Source of the DNA: Welwitschia mirabilis
Taxonomy: Eukaryota; Gnetophyta; Gnetopsida; Welwitschiales
Length of the DNA stretch: 64,000 nt
NCBI GenBank assembly: GCA_051453625.1
Contig: JBOZIK010000001.1
Coordinates: 154,317,529-154,381,528 of the forward strand
Reading direction: 5' to 3'
The position numbers were made by a program, and so were the translations under genes. Below are positions 35,301-46,190 of this stretch, one piece after another. Under the pieces are notes generated by a model. That model was not told the origin of the DNA, searched no databases, and saw nothing but the letters and a program-made list of their open reading frames with translations. Numbering within the stretch: the first letter of the stretch is position 1; every line of letters begins with the position of its first letter.

Positions 35301-37367
35301 ATCAAAAAATTTATCTACAAAATAGGAAAGGACAAAAATACAATTTTCCTTTGTAAATAAGACATTATTGCTTAACTTCAAAGAGAAGAATATTTTCTTT
35401 CTAATAAGAGCAAATCAAATAATTAGAAGATTATACATATAGGATTTACCTAGAAGCAATTTGATCAAGTATAAATATAATCTATTGAATATTAAAGAAA
35501 GGATGTCTTACCTTTGGTAATACTTGGTGAACACCTATCAAGAACTTAAGAACATAGGTATCACTTTTAAAGTTACAACCAAGTCCATTCTAATTAAAAA
35601 GTACGACAAGATTCAAGGGGAAAAAGAATTTTGGAAGGAAAATATACCTAATAAAATTAAAATCTTTTTTTCATATTTTATACAAGAATAGGATTTTAAC
35701 TAAAGATAATTTAATTAAGTGGGGAATCCTAGTTTCTCCTTTTTACTCCATCAGTCAAAGAATTAAAGAAACTGCTAATCATTTATTTAAGAAGTTTACT
35801 TAGAGAAAATGACTTATTGCATTAATGAATAATTACTACATTATAAGAAAAGAAAAAGGAATATGATAGGTAGAGGACTATGACTAACACGTTGACAAAG
35901 TTAGAAGACATATAATCAGATTGGTTTTGCTAAGTTACTCCCCATCCCAAACTACAACATTTATTTTGAAATCATATTTTTTCAAAGTCAAAGAAGCCAT
36001 GGGTGTTTCTTCATTATTTGAACTAGAGACACTAGACCTCTTTGAAGCTTGCCTAGAGCTTTTTCATAGAGTGGAGATAATAGGATGGGAGCATCTCATA
36101 TAGAAACTAAAAGAGAAACTAGAGACAGGTGTCATCCTAGTTTTTAAGAACTAGAAAAGAAATTCAATGAAGTAGAAGAAAGTAAAAATCCAGCTCATAG
36201 AGGAAGAATTAGAAGGATATCTCAAGATGCTGATAGAGGAAAAAAAACCCATTAATGCCAAGAAAAAATGGAAATGTCATCACTTCTTACTAGATAATAT
36301 TCCTAAATTATTAAGTAGCCACATCCTTAGAAGTGTTTTACCACCCCCATGAGGTCTAGATGTGGAAATGTAGATAGATACTTTATTCAATCTGGATTTA
36401 CATCTAGGCTAATAGATATTCATTTTATTCTTCTTAAAGACTTAGACCTAGGATAAAGAGTCAATATATCTCATTTAGTTCTTCAAGTTTTGGGGAAAAA
36501 ATGATAAAACAAGATGCTCAGATCTGGTTAAAGTCTTATGAAAGGCAGTACAGGTGGATTGAGAGATATCTCAAGTCCATATAAAAAGGAGAAATCCTCC
36601 AAAAGAAATAAATAAATCCATAAGAAGGTAGAGATGAGATGGAACAAAAATTAAATCAACCTCATTCCCAAGGGAAAAGGTAAAGGAGAACCCACCACTA
36701 CTCCTAATGAGTAGATAAGGATGATTTCACATCCATCCCTAGATGAACAACTAAGGGCAAACCCATCCCCCAATCTAAGTAAATATAATATTCTTCGTTT
36801 AGAACTAGTAGAGTAGGCTAATAAAAGAAAAGAAAAAGAGGAAGAGGATGCTACTCAAAATCAAGAATATCCCTAATAGTTAAGTCAAGATTCAGGAGTG
36901 GAAGAGATAGATATAAAGGAGGTTAAGTGTCTAGTTTTGATGGCTATAATAAAGGTTTATAGAAATTATCACACATCATGCTAAAGGCTAATAGAACACC
37001 CCTGGCTTTACTTAAATAAAAATCCAAAAGGGACTAATGTTTTCAAGGAGTGAAATCAATATTTTGAGGTTCTTATAAATGAGATGAATAGAAAGCTCAT
37101 CCATAAGAATCACAGAGACCTTTTCCATGGATGCTGGAGCTTCTAATCACCTTCAATTTTTAAATAGTTTTATTTTTTGAGATGGCCTTAGTCTTCCTAT
37201 TATGATGTTCATAGTATAATTTTTGTAATCTAGTGTTATTTACTTTTTTTCTTATGGTTAGTTGAAAGCTAGTTGATTCATTGCAAATATCATATCTAGG
37301 GGTGTCTTTGCCCCTCTTATAATATATTTTTGTATTAATGAAATATCTACTTTTTATTTTAAAAAAT
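35301..37367 (+). pseudogene. LINE C-terminal part and 3' UTR
   Basis: The region behind RT keeps patches of lysine-rich, stop-riddled coding sequence; the frames 35921-36103 and 36130-37140 have no motif I can name. The last ~220 bases (TTTTTGTAATCTAGTG, GGTGTCTTTGCCCCTC, TTTTTGTATTAATGAAAT) have the TTTGTA...TTAATGAAAT look of plant L1 3' ends and finish in TTTTATTTTAAAAAAT. Confidence 0.55.
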
Positions 37368-38299
37368 ACTATGTAAATAAGTGGAGATAGAAAATTTAAT
37401 ATGCAAAAAAACTATAAACATTTAAACTATAAACTATAAACATTTAAGTTTGAGAAAAAAATAAAAAAATAGCAATCTATTATTAAATAACTCACACATA
37501 ATAAAGGATATAATTATCTATTAATACTAAAACTTGAATGTAAGGTAAATAGATAAGGTTTAAGAAGGAAATACCTAAATTCTTTAAAGATGAATTAAAA
37601 CCTTTAAATAAAATGATATAACTTGATATCTTTCTTATAATGTTCCTTCTTGAATTGTAAATATAGTATGGATTTAAAATTCTTAAATATTCTAAATAAA
37701 TTAAATAAAACTAAAAATAATTCTATGATGATAAATAAAAAATAATAAATAATGCTCTAATGATGGGAGACTTTAAGATGCAAGATCAATCAAAAAATAA
37801 AAGATGAAAGATGATTAACCCTTGACATAGACTATGTTTTTATACACCTCCTTAAGGCTAAAGATATCCATTGATTTGTTTTTGTTATTAAAAGATAAAT
37901 AAAAATAAATATTCTCTTAGGAAATATGATATAGATATGTAGTCCATAATATTTATAGATTAGTTTATCACTAGGCTATAAGATTAATTTGTCATCTTAA
38001 CATTTGATTAACATGTTCTTCTTTGCAAGATCCACTTAGCTCCATAATTCTAGTGGAATTAATAATCGTAATGAGGATGCTACTCCATTTAGGTAGCTTA
38101 CCTTCAACAAAGTCTACATAGATTAGAAGGACCCATAAATAAAATATTATGACTTAGTTCTTTTGATAATAATTTTAGTAAATAATTGATTAAACATTAT
38201 TGGAGATAAATTAATTACAAATATAATACATATGGGTTTAAAATTATATTAACTTACTAAAGTTTTAAGGTTAAATGTGTAAACATTTAAGTGTAAATA
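37368..38299 (-). repeat. Probable LTR or leader of the Tat/Athila element
   Basis: No coding. On the minus strand a TATA box GTATAAAAACATAG lies at 37832-37845, with AATAAA-rich sequence downstream (37600-37760), as in an LTR. It borders the LINE whose other side carries the minus-strand Tat/Athila gag, so it may be that element's 5' LTR. No second copy in the window confirms this; it could equally be the 3' LTR of the chromovirus fragment on its right. Confidence 0.35.
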
Positions 38300-38502
38300 G
38301 TTCAAATTTTAGCATTCATTAATATATTTGATTTAATTCAAAAAAATAAAAATATATATTTTCATTTCATGGGTAAAATATAATAAATACAAATATTAAA
38401 ATAATAAAATAAGCATGATTAAAAGTTAGATTACATAAAATTTATATCTTACAAGGTTCACTGAAGATACATGATCTTAATAGATATTTTAACATGTGGT
38501 TT
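38300..38502 (-). pseudogene. Chromovirus integrase C-part, displaced fragment
   Basis: Joined on the minus strand after 46191, this continues the integrase: GQEQRIN there is followed by an ACA..GAAAATAT-TTAAGATCATGTATCTT stretch equivalent to TLE-N-I-L-RSCIL, then traces of EFTYNHAY. The continuation across the copia element, with a 5-bp near-repeat at the join, shows one gypsy gene split by the insertion. Frame broken by single-base changes. Confidence 0.55.
38498..38502. repeat. Target-site duplication, left (GGTTT)
   Basis: GGTTT here and TGTTT at 46191-46195 flank the plus-strand copia element; four of five bases agree. Confidence 0.55.
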
Positions 38503-40082
38503 TGTTAGATTATGTTCTTGAATTGATTTTAAATTAATGTTGTCTATGTAACAAGTTTATGTATCTTATGCAAAAGATGTTAATCATTTTCAAGTTTAAT
38601 GATGAAGCTAAAATTATCAAATTCTTATTACTAAAAACATGTCAAGTTTACTTACCCTCTTAAGGGGTCGAATGGATTTTCAAGGGGTTGACCACACTTA
38701 AAGTAGACACTTAGAATTGAACTAATTTCAAAGGGTTTAACTGGATTTTTAATGAAGTCAACCAGACCTATGATCTCTAGAGCTAATATCCCTAAACCAA
38801 ATGAAAAGAGGTTAATAGAACCTTTTATGGGGTCGACCAAGTTTGTAGACCTGGTAACAGTATCCTTGAACTAAATGTCAAGGGGTTGATAAAATCTTTT
38901 ATGGGGTCAACCAAATCTATAAACCTCAAAATAGTACTCCTGAATCGATTATCAAGGGATTAACGGGATCTTTAAAGGGGTCAACCAGACCTAAGCACTG
39001 TGTAGTTGATACCCCTCAACCAATCATCATGGGGTTGACTAGGTACCTAAAGGCGTTGATAGAACTAATGTAGGAAATTAAAATGATCTTCTATCAGGAC
39101 TAGCAGGTAACAGGATATAATGGTGGCTAACTGGATCAGGGTCGACCAGACCCTACTAGGTCGATCGGACGTGGATTCATAAGAAACTAGGATGACTGAA
39201 AATTTCACTCGAGCGATCTATGTAAGTTACAGCACCAGATGAGATCGACCAGACTTTTGAGGAGTCGACCGACCAAAACAAAACTAAAATTTTCTATCCA
39301 TTTTGTATCTATTATATATCCATTAGATAGTTATTTTCTAGTTTTTTATAGTTGTTGGAAGTGTATTTTCAAATGAAATAAACCCTAAAAGCCTTCCAAT
39401 ATAAATAGCTAAGAGAAAAATAACTAAAGAATCTTTTTTGACTTATGAAATAGTGCTGAAATTCTATGATATTTACTATTGAATCTTGGCATTTGTACTC
39501 CTAATCAAGAAAGATCTATCATCTATATTATCTATACATTCAAGGTTAGATCTAGTTCCTTATCTATTATACATCTATAGGAAAAGAGCTCCATCAAATC
39601 TACTATATTAAGAACAAGTGATATTTGTGCATCTTGGCATTATTGCATCACTATTTTACATTGTGAAAGATTGAGACTTAGCTTGAAAAAGTTTATTTCA
39701 AAATTTAAGATTAGACCTAGAAAATTCTATTAAAAGGTTGAGACCAAGCTTGAAAAAGTCTATTTGTAAAGGTTACAGGTGAATCTAGAATATCTAGTGA
39801 AGTAACAAAGATCTAGATCAAGCTTGGTGATAAGTTGATCATCGAGAATAGAGTAGGGGGTTTCTCAAACCACTATAAATCCGGTGTGCATCTATTTAGT
39901 ATTTTGTACTTTTAGTTAGTTTCATTTCTTTGAATACTTTTAGCTTTTCTTTACATGAGCATATTTAATTAGTAAATTATTTTGAATAACCTTTTGATAT
40001 ATCATTAGTTTTTCTAGTTTATTTTGTTTTAATTTTTTTTAAGAACCTATTCATCTTCCCTCTAGGGTTCTCGATCTTATCA
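38503..40082 (+). repeat. 5' LTR of the plus-strand copia element
   Basis: 1580 bp, TGTTAGATTATG...CTCGATCTTATCA. TATAAATAG at 39400-39408. About 38650-39270 consists of diverged ~80-bp units of the form GTCAAGGGGTTGA...CTTTTATGGGGTCGACCAG...ATAGTACTCCTGAA. The minus-strand frame at 38652-38840 lies in these units and is not a gene. Confidence 0.92.
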
Positions 40083-40097
40083 ATTGGTATCATAGCT
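40083..40097 (+). promoter_or_regulatory. Primer-binding site, initiator-Met tRNA
   Basis: ATTGGTATCATAGCT, one transversion from the standard TTGGTATCAGAGC, directly behind the CA of the 5' LTR. Confidence 0.9.
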
Positions 40098-40143
40098 AAG
40101 TTAAGTCTTCTTTAGATTTTAACCAATCTATACTTTAAAACCT

Positions 40144-41490
40144 ATGATAAGTAATCCATCTGATTGTCTTTCCACTGGTTGTCCACCCATGTTTAACGGG
40201 TCAAACTATGCTTAATGAAAAGCTAAAATGAAACTTTTTCTTAGAACTCTAGATGCTAATATAGAATAAGTTATATATAAGAATTATTCTATGCCTATGT
40301 CATCAAAAACGGATGTCAATGATAATACCATCTTAATTCCCAAAACCCAAGATTAATGGACTATCACTAACAAAACCAAAGTCATCACAGATTCCTATGC
40401 TCTTAATGCAATATTTTGTGCAGTTTGTGTAGATGATTTTAAATGTATAGTAAATTTTAATCATGCTAAAGACGCTTGGGAAATTCTTAAGGTAGCACAT
40501 AAAGAACTTCAACTGTAAAGTATTCAAAACTTCAAATTCTTATTTCTCACATCCATATGGATAAGGAAGAGACTTTCTAGGAGTTCTTTATGAGAGTCAC
40601 TAATATTGTAAACTCTATGGTAAGATTTAGAAAACACTTGGATGAAGGAAAGGTGGTTAGAAAGGTATTGAGATCTCTACCAAAGCAATTTGAATCAAAG
40701 GGCACAGCCATCGAATAGAGTAAGAACATAATGCAATGGTACTGGAAGAGCTACAAGGTAATCTATAAACCTATGAACTTAAATTTGTTAAAGATATGAA
40801 GAAAGGTATTATCTTAAAATGTTTGCAAGAAGAATAAAGATCTAAAAGATTAGATGAGGACTTGGATGATAATGAAATGGCTCTCCTATTCAAAAAATTC
40901 AAGAAGCTTCTACATAGAAAGAAAAAGAAAGATGAGTCAAGTAGAAACTCAAAAAGAAGTCATCTAAAATATAAAAAGGAGTGAGAAAAAGGTAAACACA
41001 TCTAAAGCTATTCATGCAAAGGATTTGGTCATATGATAAAAGAATTCCCCAGCACAAAAAAAAACAATAGAAAAATAAGGAATCCCTCTTTTATTGCAAT
41101 ATAGAACAATGAAGATGATGATGATAACAGTTGTTCAGGTCAAGCATCAGATAAAGACAGAAGATTATCCTTTATGGCAATTATGCCTTCTCTCAAAAAC
41201 TTACCTATCACATTAAATCCTGATGACTTGAATATGGTTGATGAAGAAGAGAATGAGCTAGAGGATACATGTCAGGAGCTATATGAAGAATGTGAAAAGC
41301 TATCTAAAAGGATAAATGATCTGAAAAAATTAGTGAAGACTCTTATCGAAGAGAAGGAGGAAATGGAAATGAAGTACAATGTGATAAAACCTAACAATAC
41401 CAATATATTATCACAAATAAAAGATCTATCTCTCTTTGTAAATAAATTTTCTAGTGGTTCTTCTAAGTTAGAATAGATTCTTAGAGTGCA
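40144..41490 (+). pseudogene. Copia gag (UBN2, zinc knuckle, coiled coil)
   Basis: Starts MISNPSDCLSTGCPPMFNGSNYA (split by TGG-to-TGA-type stops), then KAKMKLFLRTLDANIE and the UBN2 core DAWEILKVAHK. A basic stretch leads to a degraded knuckle SYSCKGFGHMIKEFP (41010-41052). The C-terminal part stays open at 41174-41476: acidic DDLNMVDEEENELEDTC, then a heptad-patterned coiled coil CQELYEECEKLSKRINDL and a LVKTLIEEKEEMEMKY continuation. The antisense frame at 41272-41520 is a shadow. Confidence 0.86.
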
Positions 41491-41639
41491 GAAACCTATT
41501 GGAGACAAATCAGGTATCAATTTTATTTCACAAAATCTACAAGAATAGGTAAATAGGTAATGTAAGCATTGTTCTAGAGTTTCATGTAATTTTTATGGTA
41601 AAATTAGACATTAAAAGCTATTTTTCAATATTAGAAATT

Positions 41640-42178
41640 TAATGCTTTTCTCAGATTCTGTAAATTCTTTACCATTTAAATTCATTCCTAAAAGAAGTGT
41701 ATCACATAAATCTAATAAGACTAAGTGGGTAAGGGCTAACAATCTCAAAAGTATTCTAAGATAAATAGCTCTTAAAGAATCAAGTACAAATAATTGGCAC
41801 CTAGACAATGAATGCTCAAGATATATGATGGAATAAAGATCAAATTTTTAACACCTAAGAAGTATTGATGGGGAACATGTCATTTTTGAAAATAACGAAA
41901 AGATAAAAATAGAAGGTATAGAATACATCAAAGAAGCTAAGTCACCTAAACTTAATGCTATGCTATATGTGAATGATTTGGAGCATAACTTATTAAGTAT
42001 TAGTCAATTATATGACAAAAGTTATAACATAATATTTGAAAAATTGAAATGTAAAATTATGAATGTGAAAATAAATATTGTTATCCTTACCACGAATAAA
42101 GTAGAATAGATACTTATTTGAATGATCAATTAAATTATATGAACTACAACATTGAAAATGAAAATAATAGCTTAAATT
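41640..42178 (+). pseudogene. Copia protease and GAG-pre-integrase
   Basis: FIPKRSVSHKSNKTKWV near 41690 leads to WHLDNECSRYMME (41792-41830), the WYLDSGCSRHMTG protease motif; unlike the minus-strand element, the catalytic Asp is kept but the following Ser-Gly is Asn-Glu. The pre-integrase domain reads SPKLNAMLYVNDLEHNLLSI, SQLYDKSYNIIFEKLKCKI. It runs into the gap. The antisense frames at 41611-41808 and 42008-42370 are shadows. Confidence 0.82.
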
Positions 42179-42278
42179 NNNNNNNNNNNNNNNNNNNNNN
42201 NNNNNNNNNNNNNNNNNNNNNNNNNNNNNNNNNNNNNNNNNNNNNNNNNNNNNNNNNNNNNNNNNNNNNNNNNNNNNN
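42179..42278. other. Assembly gap, exactly 100 N
   Basis: Placeholder gap. The ~245 bases before it (41928-42178) and ~260 bases after it (42279-42542) are diverged copies of one pre-integrase segment. Confidence 0.97.
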
Positions 42279-42545
42279 ATCAAAGGAGATAAGTTATCTA
42301 AACTTAATGATGTGCTATATGTGAATGGTTTGAAGCATAACTTATTGAGTATTAGCCAACTGTGTAACAAAGGTCATAAAATAATATTTGAAAAATCAAA
42401 ATGTAAAATTGTGAATGTGAAAATGAATGTTGTTATTCTTACTGCAAATTAAGTAGATAATATTTATAGAATAGACACTTATTTGAATGATCAGTTAAAT
42501 TATATGAACTACAACATTGAAAATAAAACATTAGCTTAAATTTTG
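42279..42545 (+). pseudogene. Repeated GAG-pre-integrase segment
   Basis: KGDKLSKLNDVLYVNGLKHN, LLSISQLCNKGHKIIFEKSK, then NYMNYNIENKTLA. Roughly nine in ten bases match 41928-42178, but this copy has an extra piece (GTAGATAATATTTATAGAATAG against GTAGAATAG) and is the one that continues into downstream sequence. It keeps the more canonical residues. Confidence 0.78.
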
Positions 42546-42599
42546 GTAAAACTAAATGTTTACTAAAAAATTATGAAGTAACACCTATTTCTGCAACTT

Positions 42600-43088
42600 T
42601 CTTATTGATCACACATGTGAACTAGAGGTTAACTTGCCATCCTCTAGTTGATTGTAAGGTAGTCGATTAGATTCATGATGTGGTTAATTGGATGTAATCT
42701 ATCAACTAGTCTAAAAGCCCAGTTGCCTAGATCTCTTCCTGTATTATATACTTGCACCTCGACACGTCAACTAGAGCTTCAACCAATCAATTAGATCTAA
42801 TGGATCATAGTGTAAAACTACCATTAACGAACCCAATTTCATTCTTCAAATCTCCCTATTTCATCTTATTTATAAAATTAAGAGGCCCTTAAATCATTTT
42901 CATTGTGTTCTAATCCTTTCTATCTCTTATATCTAGATCTTTTCCTTTCAGATCCAAAGCTTTACTCTTAGATCTAGTATTTTTCTCTCAGTTTTGTTAC
43001 CTTTAAGCCCTTAGGAATAACTAAAAGCTTATCAAGTAAAAGAGTTAAGAAATATCCATTAAGATATTCTACCATTTTTTACAAAGGG
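42600..43088 (+). promoter_or_regulatory. Spacer and TATA-like box before the extra ORF
   Basis: 42620-42800 contains GTTGATTG/GTCGATTAG/CGTCAACTAG motifs like those of the LTRs. TTTATAAAATTAAGAGG near 42868 resembles a TATA box; a pyrimidine-rich leader with AGATCT repeats follows up to the ATG at 43089. The minus-strand element has the same layout. Promoter function is inferred only. Confidence 0.4.
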
Positions 43089-44043
43089 ATGTTTAAGGAA
43101 GATATTAAAAAGAAGTTCAAAAAGAAGCCTATTTATCAAGAATGGTCTATGGCAACCTCAGAGCTTAGAGAGCTCAAGGAAGTTATTCAGCTTCTAATAA
43201 ATCAGGATCTTGACTATTTTCTAGATGTTTTTGGCTCCTCTTATCAATTTCTTACTCACATGTTTTATTGCAATGAAACTTATAATCGTGATTCAGTAAC
43301 TTTTGAAATCCTTGTTTTAGGGAAGCGGTTGCGAGTTACTGCAAATCTCATCTCTAATCTAACTAAGCTTTCTAGAGGTAACTATGAAGAGTTTTAACCT
43401 CTTTGAAATACCATGGAAGACAATCCTATAGTGATAAGGGAGATCTATGATAAGACTGACTCTTGAAAACATACCATTTTCACTTCTTTATTAACATTTA
43501 AGTACCACTTTCTTTATTTGATTTTTACTTATAATTCTCTACTATTAGCGGGGTATCATGATGAGGCCTTCAATTATAGATCATATTTGATGGATCTGGT
43601 AGAGATAGAGCATTCTATTGATGATTCTACCATCATACTAAAGAATATGATCTCTTAGTTGGAGTATCATAGGATTAGGGTCTTAACCTAATCTGTGCTT
43701 ACCACAAATTTGTGTTATAATTTTTGTATACCCTTTCATTTGAAACTTGAAGCCCTCTAATCTATGGCACTTATTAGATGCATAACCCTATCTTGTATGT
43801 ACATCTTTGTCCCTTCTAAGAAGTCCTTAAAATCACCTTCTCAAAGGGAGCCTCTCGTAATGAGACTTTTTCATATCTAAGATAAATTAATTCCCATATC
43901 AGACATATGAAGGAATCAGTCATAGTAGTTGGGTATGACATTGTTGATACTTCAACAGAAGCCATGAGATTAGTATGCATGAGAGGAGTTGAAAAAAAGA
44001 CGATTATGAAGAGGAAGAAGAAGTGGAGGAGGAATCTGATTAG
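43089..44043 (+). pseudogene. Extra ORF, 'putative plant transposon protein' type
   Basis: The best-preserved copy. The first 102 codons are open: MFKEDIKKKFKKKP, ELRELKEVIQLLINQDLDYF, SYQFLTHMFYCNETYNRDSV, TFEILVLGKRLRVTANLISN and LTKLSRGNYEEF. After TAA (expected Trp) the frame continues with PL.NTMEDNPIVIREI, LLLAGYHDEAFNYRSYLMDL, FCIPFHLKLEALQSMAL and ends DDYEEEEEVEEESD at the TAG at 44041-44043. Total ~318 codons, matching the minus-strand copy (23285-24232). It replaces integrase and RT. The family assignment rests on remembered motif patterns. The shifted frame 43907-44188 is spurious. Confidence 0.62.
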
Positions 44044-44631
44044 AACCTTGATTATGTTTTGCTTATGTGTGTTTTTATTCTCTCCTTTGTCATTGATGTC
44101 AAAAGTGGGAGAATTAGTTATTTGTTGTTATTTGTTTATTTATTATTTTATATATAGCATGCTCTTGATGAGTACTTTTATTTTGTAATGTTTGCATATA
44201 TTTAATGGAATCAACATGCACTTAGTTTTATGTTTTTAATTATTTTAAGTTGGTATCTCAAATCCTTTTGTGCAAATCATATGAGCTTAACATTTTTCCA
44301 ATGCTGAATAGTAAAGTTTTAAATGGTTATTCCATAAATTTAAATGTTGATATCCCATATTGAAAATGAACTCTAAAAATTGTTAATGATCAATATGTTA
44401 AATGGTTTATGTAATCACATTGTACTTTTCATAAAATTTATGGTATTAATTCTCCAAGTGTGTATTCTAAAATTGTTTTTATTATTATTAGCATAAAATT
44501 TGACTATTTGAAATGTCTCAAATTAATTTCACAATGGTTAATATTTTGTAAAGAATGATAGGCATTTTATGAGGGGGAGTTTTCTAAGTCCAAAATATTT
44601 TTACAACTAAGTAATGTTTGCCATCAACATC
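44044..44631 (+). other. 3' untranslated part of the plus-strand copia
   Basis: Behind the extra ORF a CATTGATGTCAAAAGTGGGAGAATTAG block (44090-44116) resembles a first polypurine tract; about 500 AT-rich, non-coding bases follow up to the true one. The same duplication of tract-like sequence is seen in the minus-strand element (23213-23232). Confidence 0.5.
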
Positions 44632-44640
44632 AAAGGGGGA
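44632..44640 (+). promoter_or_regulatory. Polypurine tract
   Basis: AAAGGGGGA, preceded by GTTTGCCATCAACATC and followed by GAT and the start of the 3' LTR. Confidence 0.88.
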
Positions 44641-44643
44641 GAT

Positions 44644-46190
44644 TATTAGATTATGTTTTACTAATTAATGTCAAACTAATGTTTTTTGTGTGCAAATTTT
44701 ATGTATCTTGTGCAAAATATGTTAATGACTTGTAGGTTTAATGATGAAGCTAAAATCATCAAATCTGATCACTGGAAACATGTTAAGTTCATTTACCCTC
44801 TTGAGGGATTGACTAAACTTTTAAGGGATCGATCGCACCTAGAGCAAACACTCAAAATTAAACTAAATTCAAAGGAATCGACCAGATTTCTGATGGAGTC
44901 TACTGAACTTATGATCTTAAGAGCCAATATCCCTAAACTGAATGACAAGAGGTCATCTGGACCTTTTATCAGGTTGACTAGATTTGTGAACTTGATAATA
45001 GTATCCCTGAACTGAATGTCAAGGGGTTAATCAGACCTTTTATGGGGTCAACCAGATCTATGAACCTAAGAATAATACTCCTAAATCAATTGTCAAGGAG
45101 TTGATAGGATATTTGAAGGGGTCAACTAGACCTGAGCACTATGTAATTGAGACCCTTGAACTGATCATCATGGGGTTAACTAGATAGCTAAAGGTGTTAA
45201 CTGAATTTGATGCAAGAAATTGGAATGATCTTCTATTAAGACTAGTTGGCAATAGGATATAATGATGGACAATCAGGTTGGAAACGATTAAACCCTAAGG
45301 AGTCAATTAGACATGAAGCCATAAGAAATTGGGACAACTAAAAATTTCACTCTGGTGCCTTGTGTAAGTCACATTACTAGATAAGATCGATCAAACTTTT
45401 GAGGGTTTAACTGACCAAAATGAAAATAAAATTTTTTATCCATCTTGTATCCATTATGTATCCATTAGATAACCATTTTCTAGCTATTTATAGCCATTGG
45501 AAGTGCATTTTCAAATGAAATAAACCCTAAAAGCCTTCCAATATAAATAGCTAAGAGAAAGATGCTAAAGAATCATTTTTAACTAATGAAATAGTACTGA
45601 AATCTTATAATATTTACTATTAAATATTGGTATTTGTACTCCTAACCATGAAAAATTATCTATGTTATCTATAAATTCAAGATCAAATATAGTTCTTTAT
45701 CTATTGTACATCTATAGAAAAAGAGCTCCATCGAATCTACTATATTAAGAATGAGTGATATCTATGCATCTTGGCATTATTGCATCACTATGTTATATTG
45801 TAAAATGTTGAGACTTAGCCTGCAAAATTCTATTTCAAAGATTAATATAAAGATAAAATAAGCCTAGAAAAGTTTGTTTGTAAAGGTTATAGGTAAACCT
45901 AGAATAACTAGTGAAGTGATGAAGATCTGAATCAAGCATGGTGATAAGCTAATTATCATCAATAGAGTAGGGGGTTTCCTACACCACTATAAATCCTACA
46001 TGCATCTATTTGGTATTTTGTGATTTTAGTTATTTTTTTAAGTACTTTTAGATTTTCTTTACATGCACGTATTCAATTAGTAAATTATTTTGAGTAAGCT
46101 TTTGATATATCATTAATTCATTTAGTTCATTTTCTTTTAATTTTTTTTAAAGAACCTATTCACCGCTCTTTAGGGTTCTTAATCCTATCA
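44644..46190 (+). repeat. 3' LTR of the plus-strand copia element
   Basis: 1547 bp, TATTAGATTATG...AATCCTATCA. TATAAATAG at 45542-45550. Contains the same ~80-bp units (44800-45200), which create the non-genic 109-codon frame at 44686-45015. Numerous transitions separate it from the 5' LTR. Confidence 0.92.

Larger units (their letters stand above)
31614..37367 (+). mobile_element. L1-type LINE (non-LTR retrotransposon)
   Basis: A 5.75-kb plus-strand element with ORF1 (DUF4283 and CCHC), ORF2 (endonuclease, reverse transcriptase, long C-terminal part), a 3' UTR and an A/T-rich tail, flanked by a 9-bp direct repeat. Length and domain order match full-length plant L1 elements. All frames carry stops. 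It lies inside the leader or LTR of the minus-strand Tat/Athila element. Confidence 0.82.
38503..46190 (+). mobile_element. Plus-strand copia element of the same RT-less family
   Basis: A 7.7-kb element with LTRs at 38503-40082 and 44644-46190, initiator-Met primer site, gag, protease and pre-integrase, the extra ORF and polypurine tract, in the same order as the minus-strand element at 21067-29950. No integrase core, RT or RNase H. A part of the pre-integrase domain is repeated across a 100-N gap. It is inserted in a chromovirus integrase of opposite strand. Confidence 0.9.

Noticed and set aside
35921-36103. 60-codon plus-strand ORF as a separate small gene
   Set aside because: Lies within the LINE's C-terminal coding remnant and has no start context or motif of its own.
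42008-42370. 120-codon minus-strand ORF across the gap
   Set aside because: Antisense to the pre-integrase segment and bridged only by N.
43907-44188. 93-codon plus-strand ORF with a hydrophobic end, membrane-protein-like
   Set aside because: Out of frame with the conserved acidic C-terminus (DDYEEEEEVEEESD) of the extra ORF; the hydrophobic part is translated T-rich untranslated sequence.
44686-45015. 109-codon plus-strand ORF
   Set aside because: Entirely within the 3' LTR tandem units; no protein motif, and not open in the other LTR copies.
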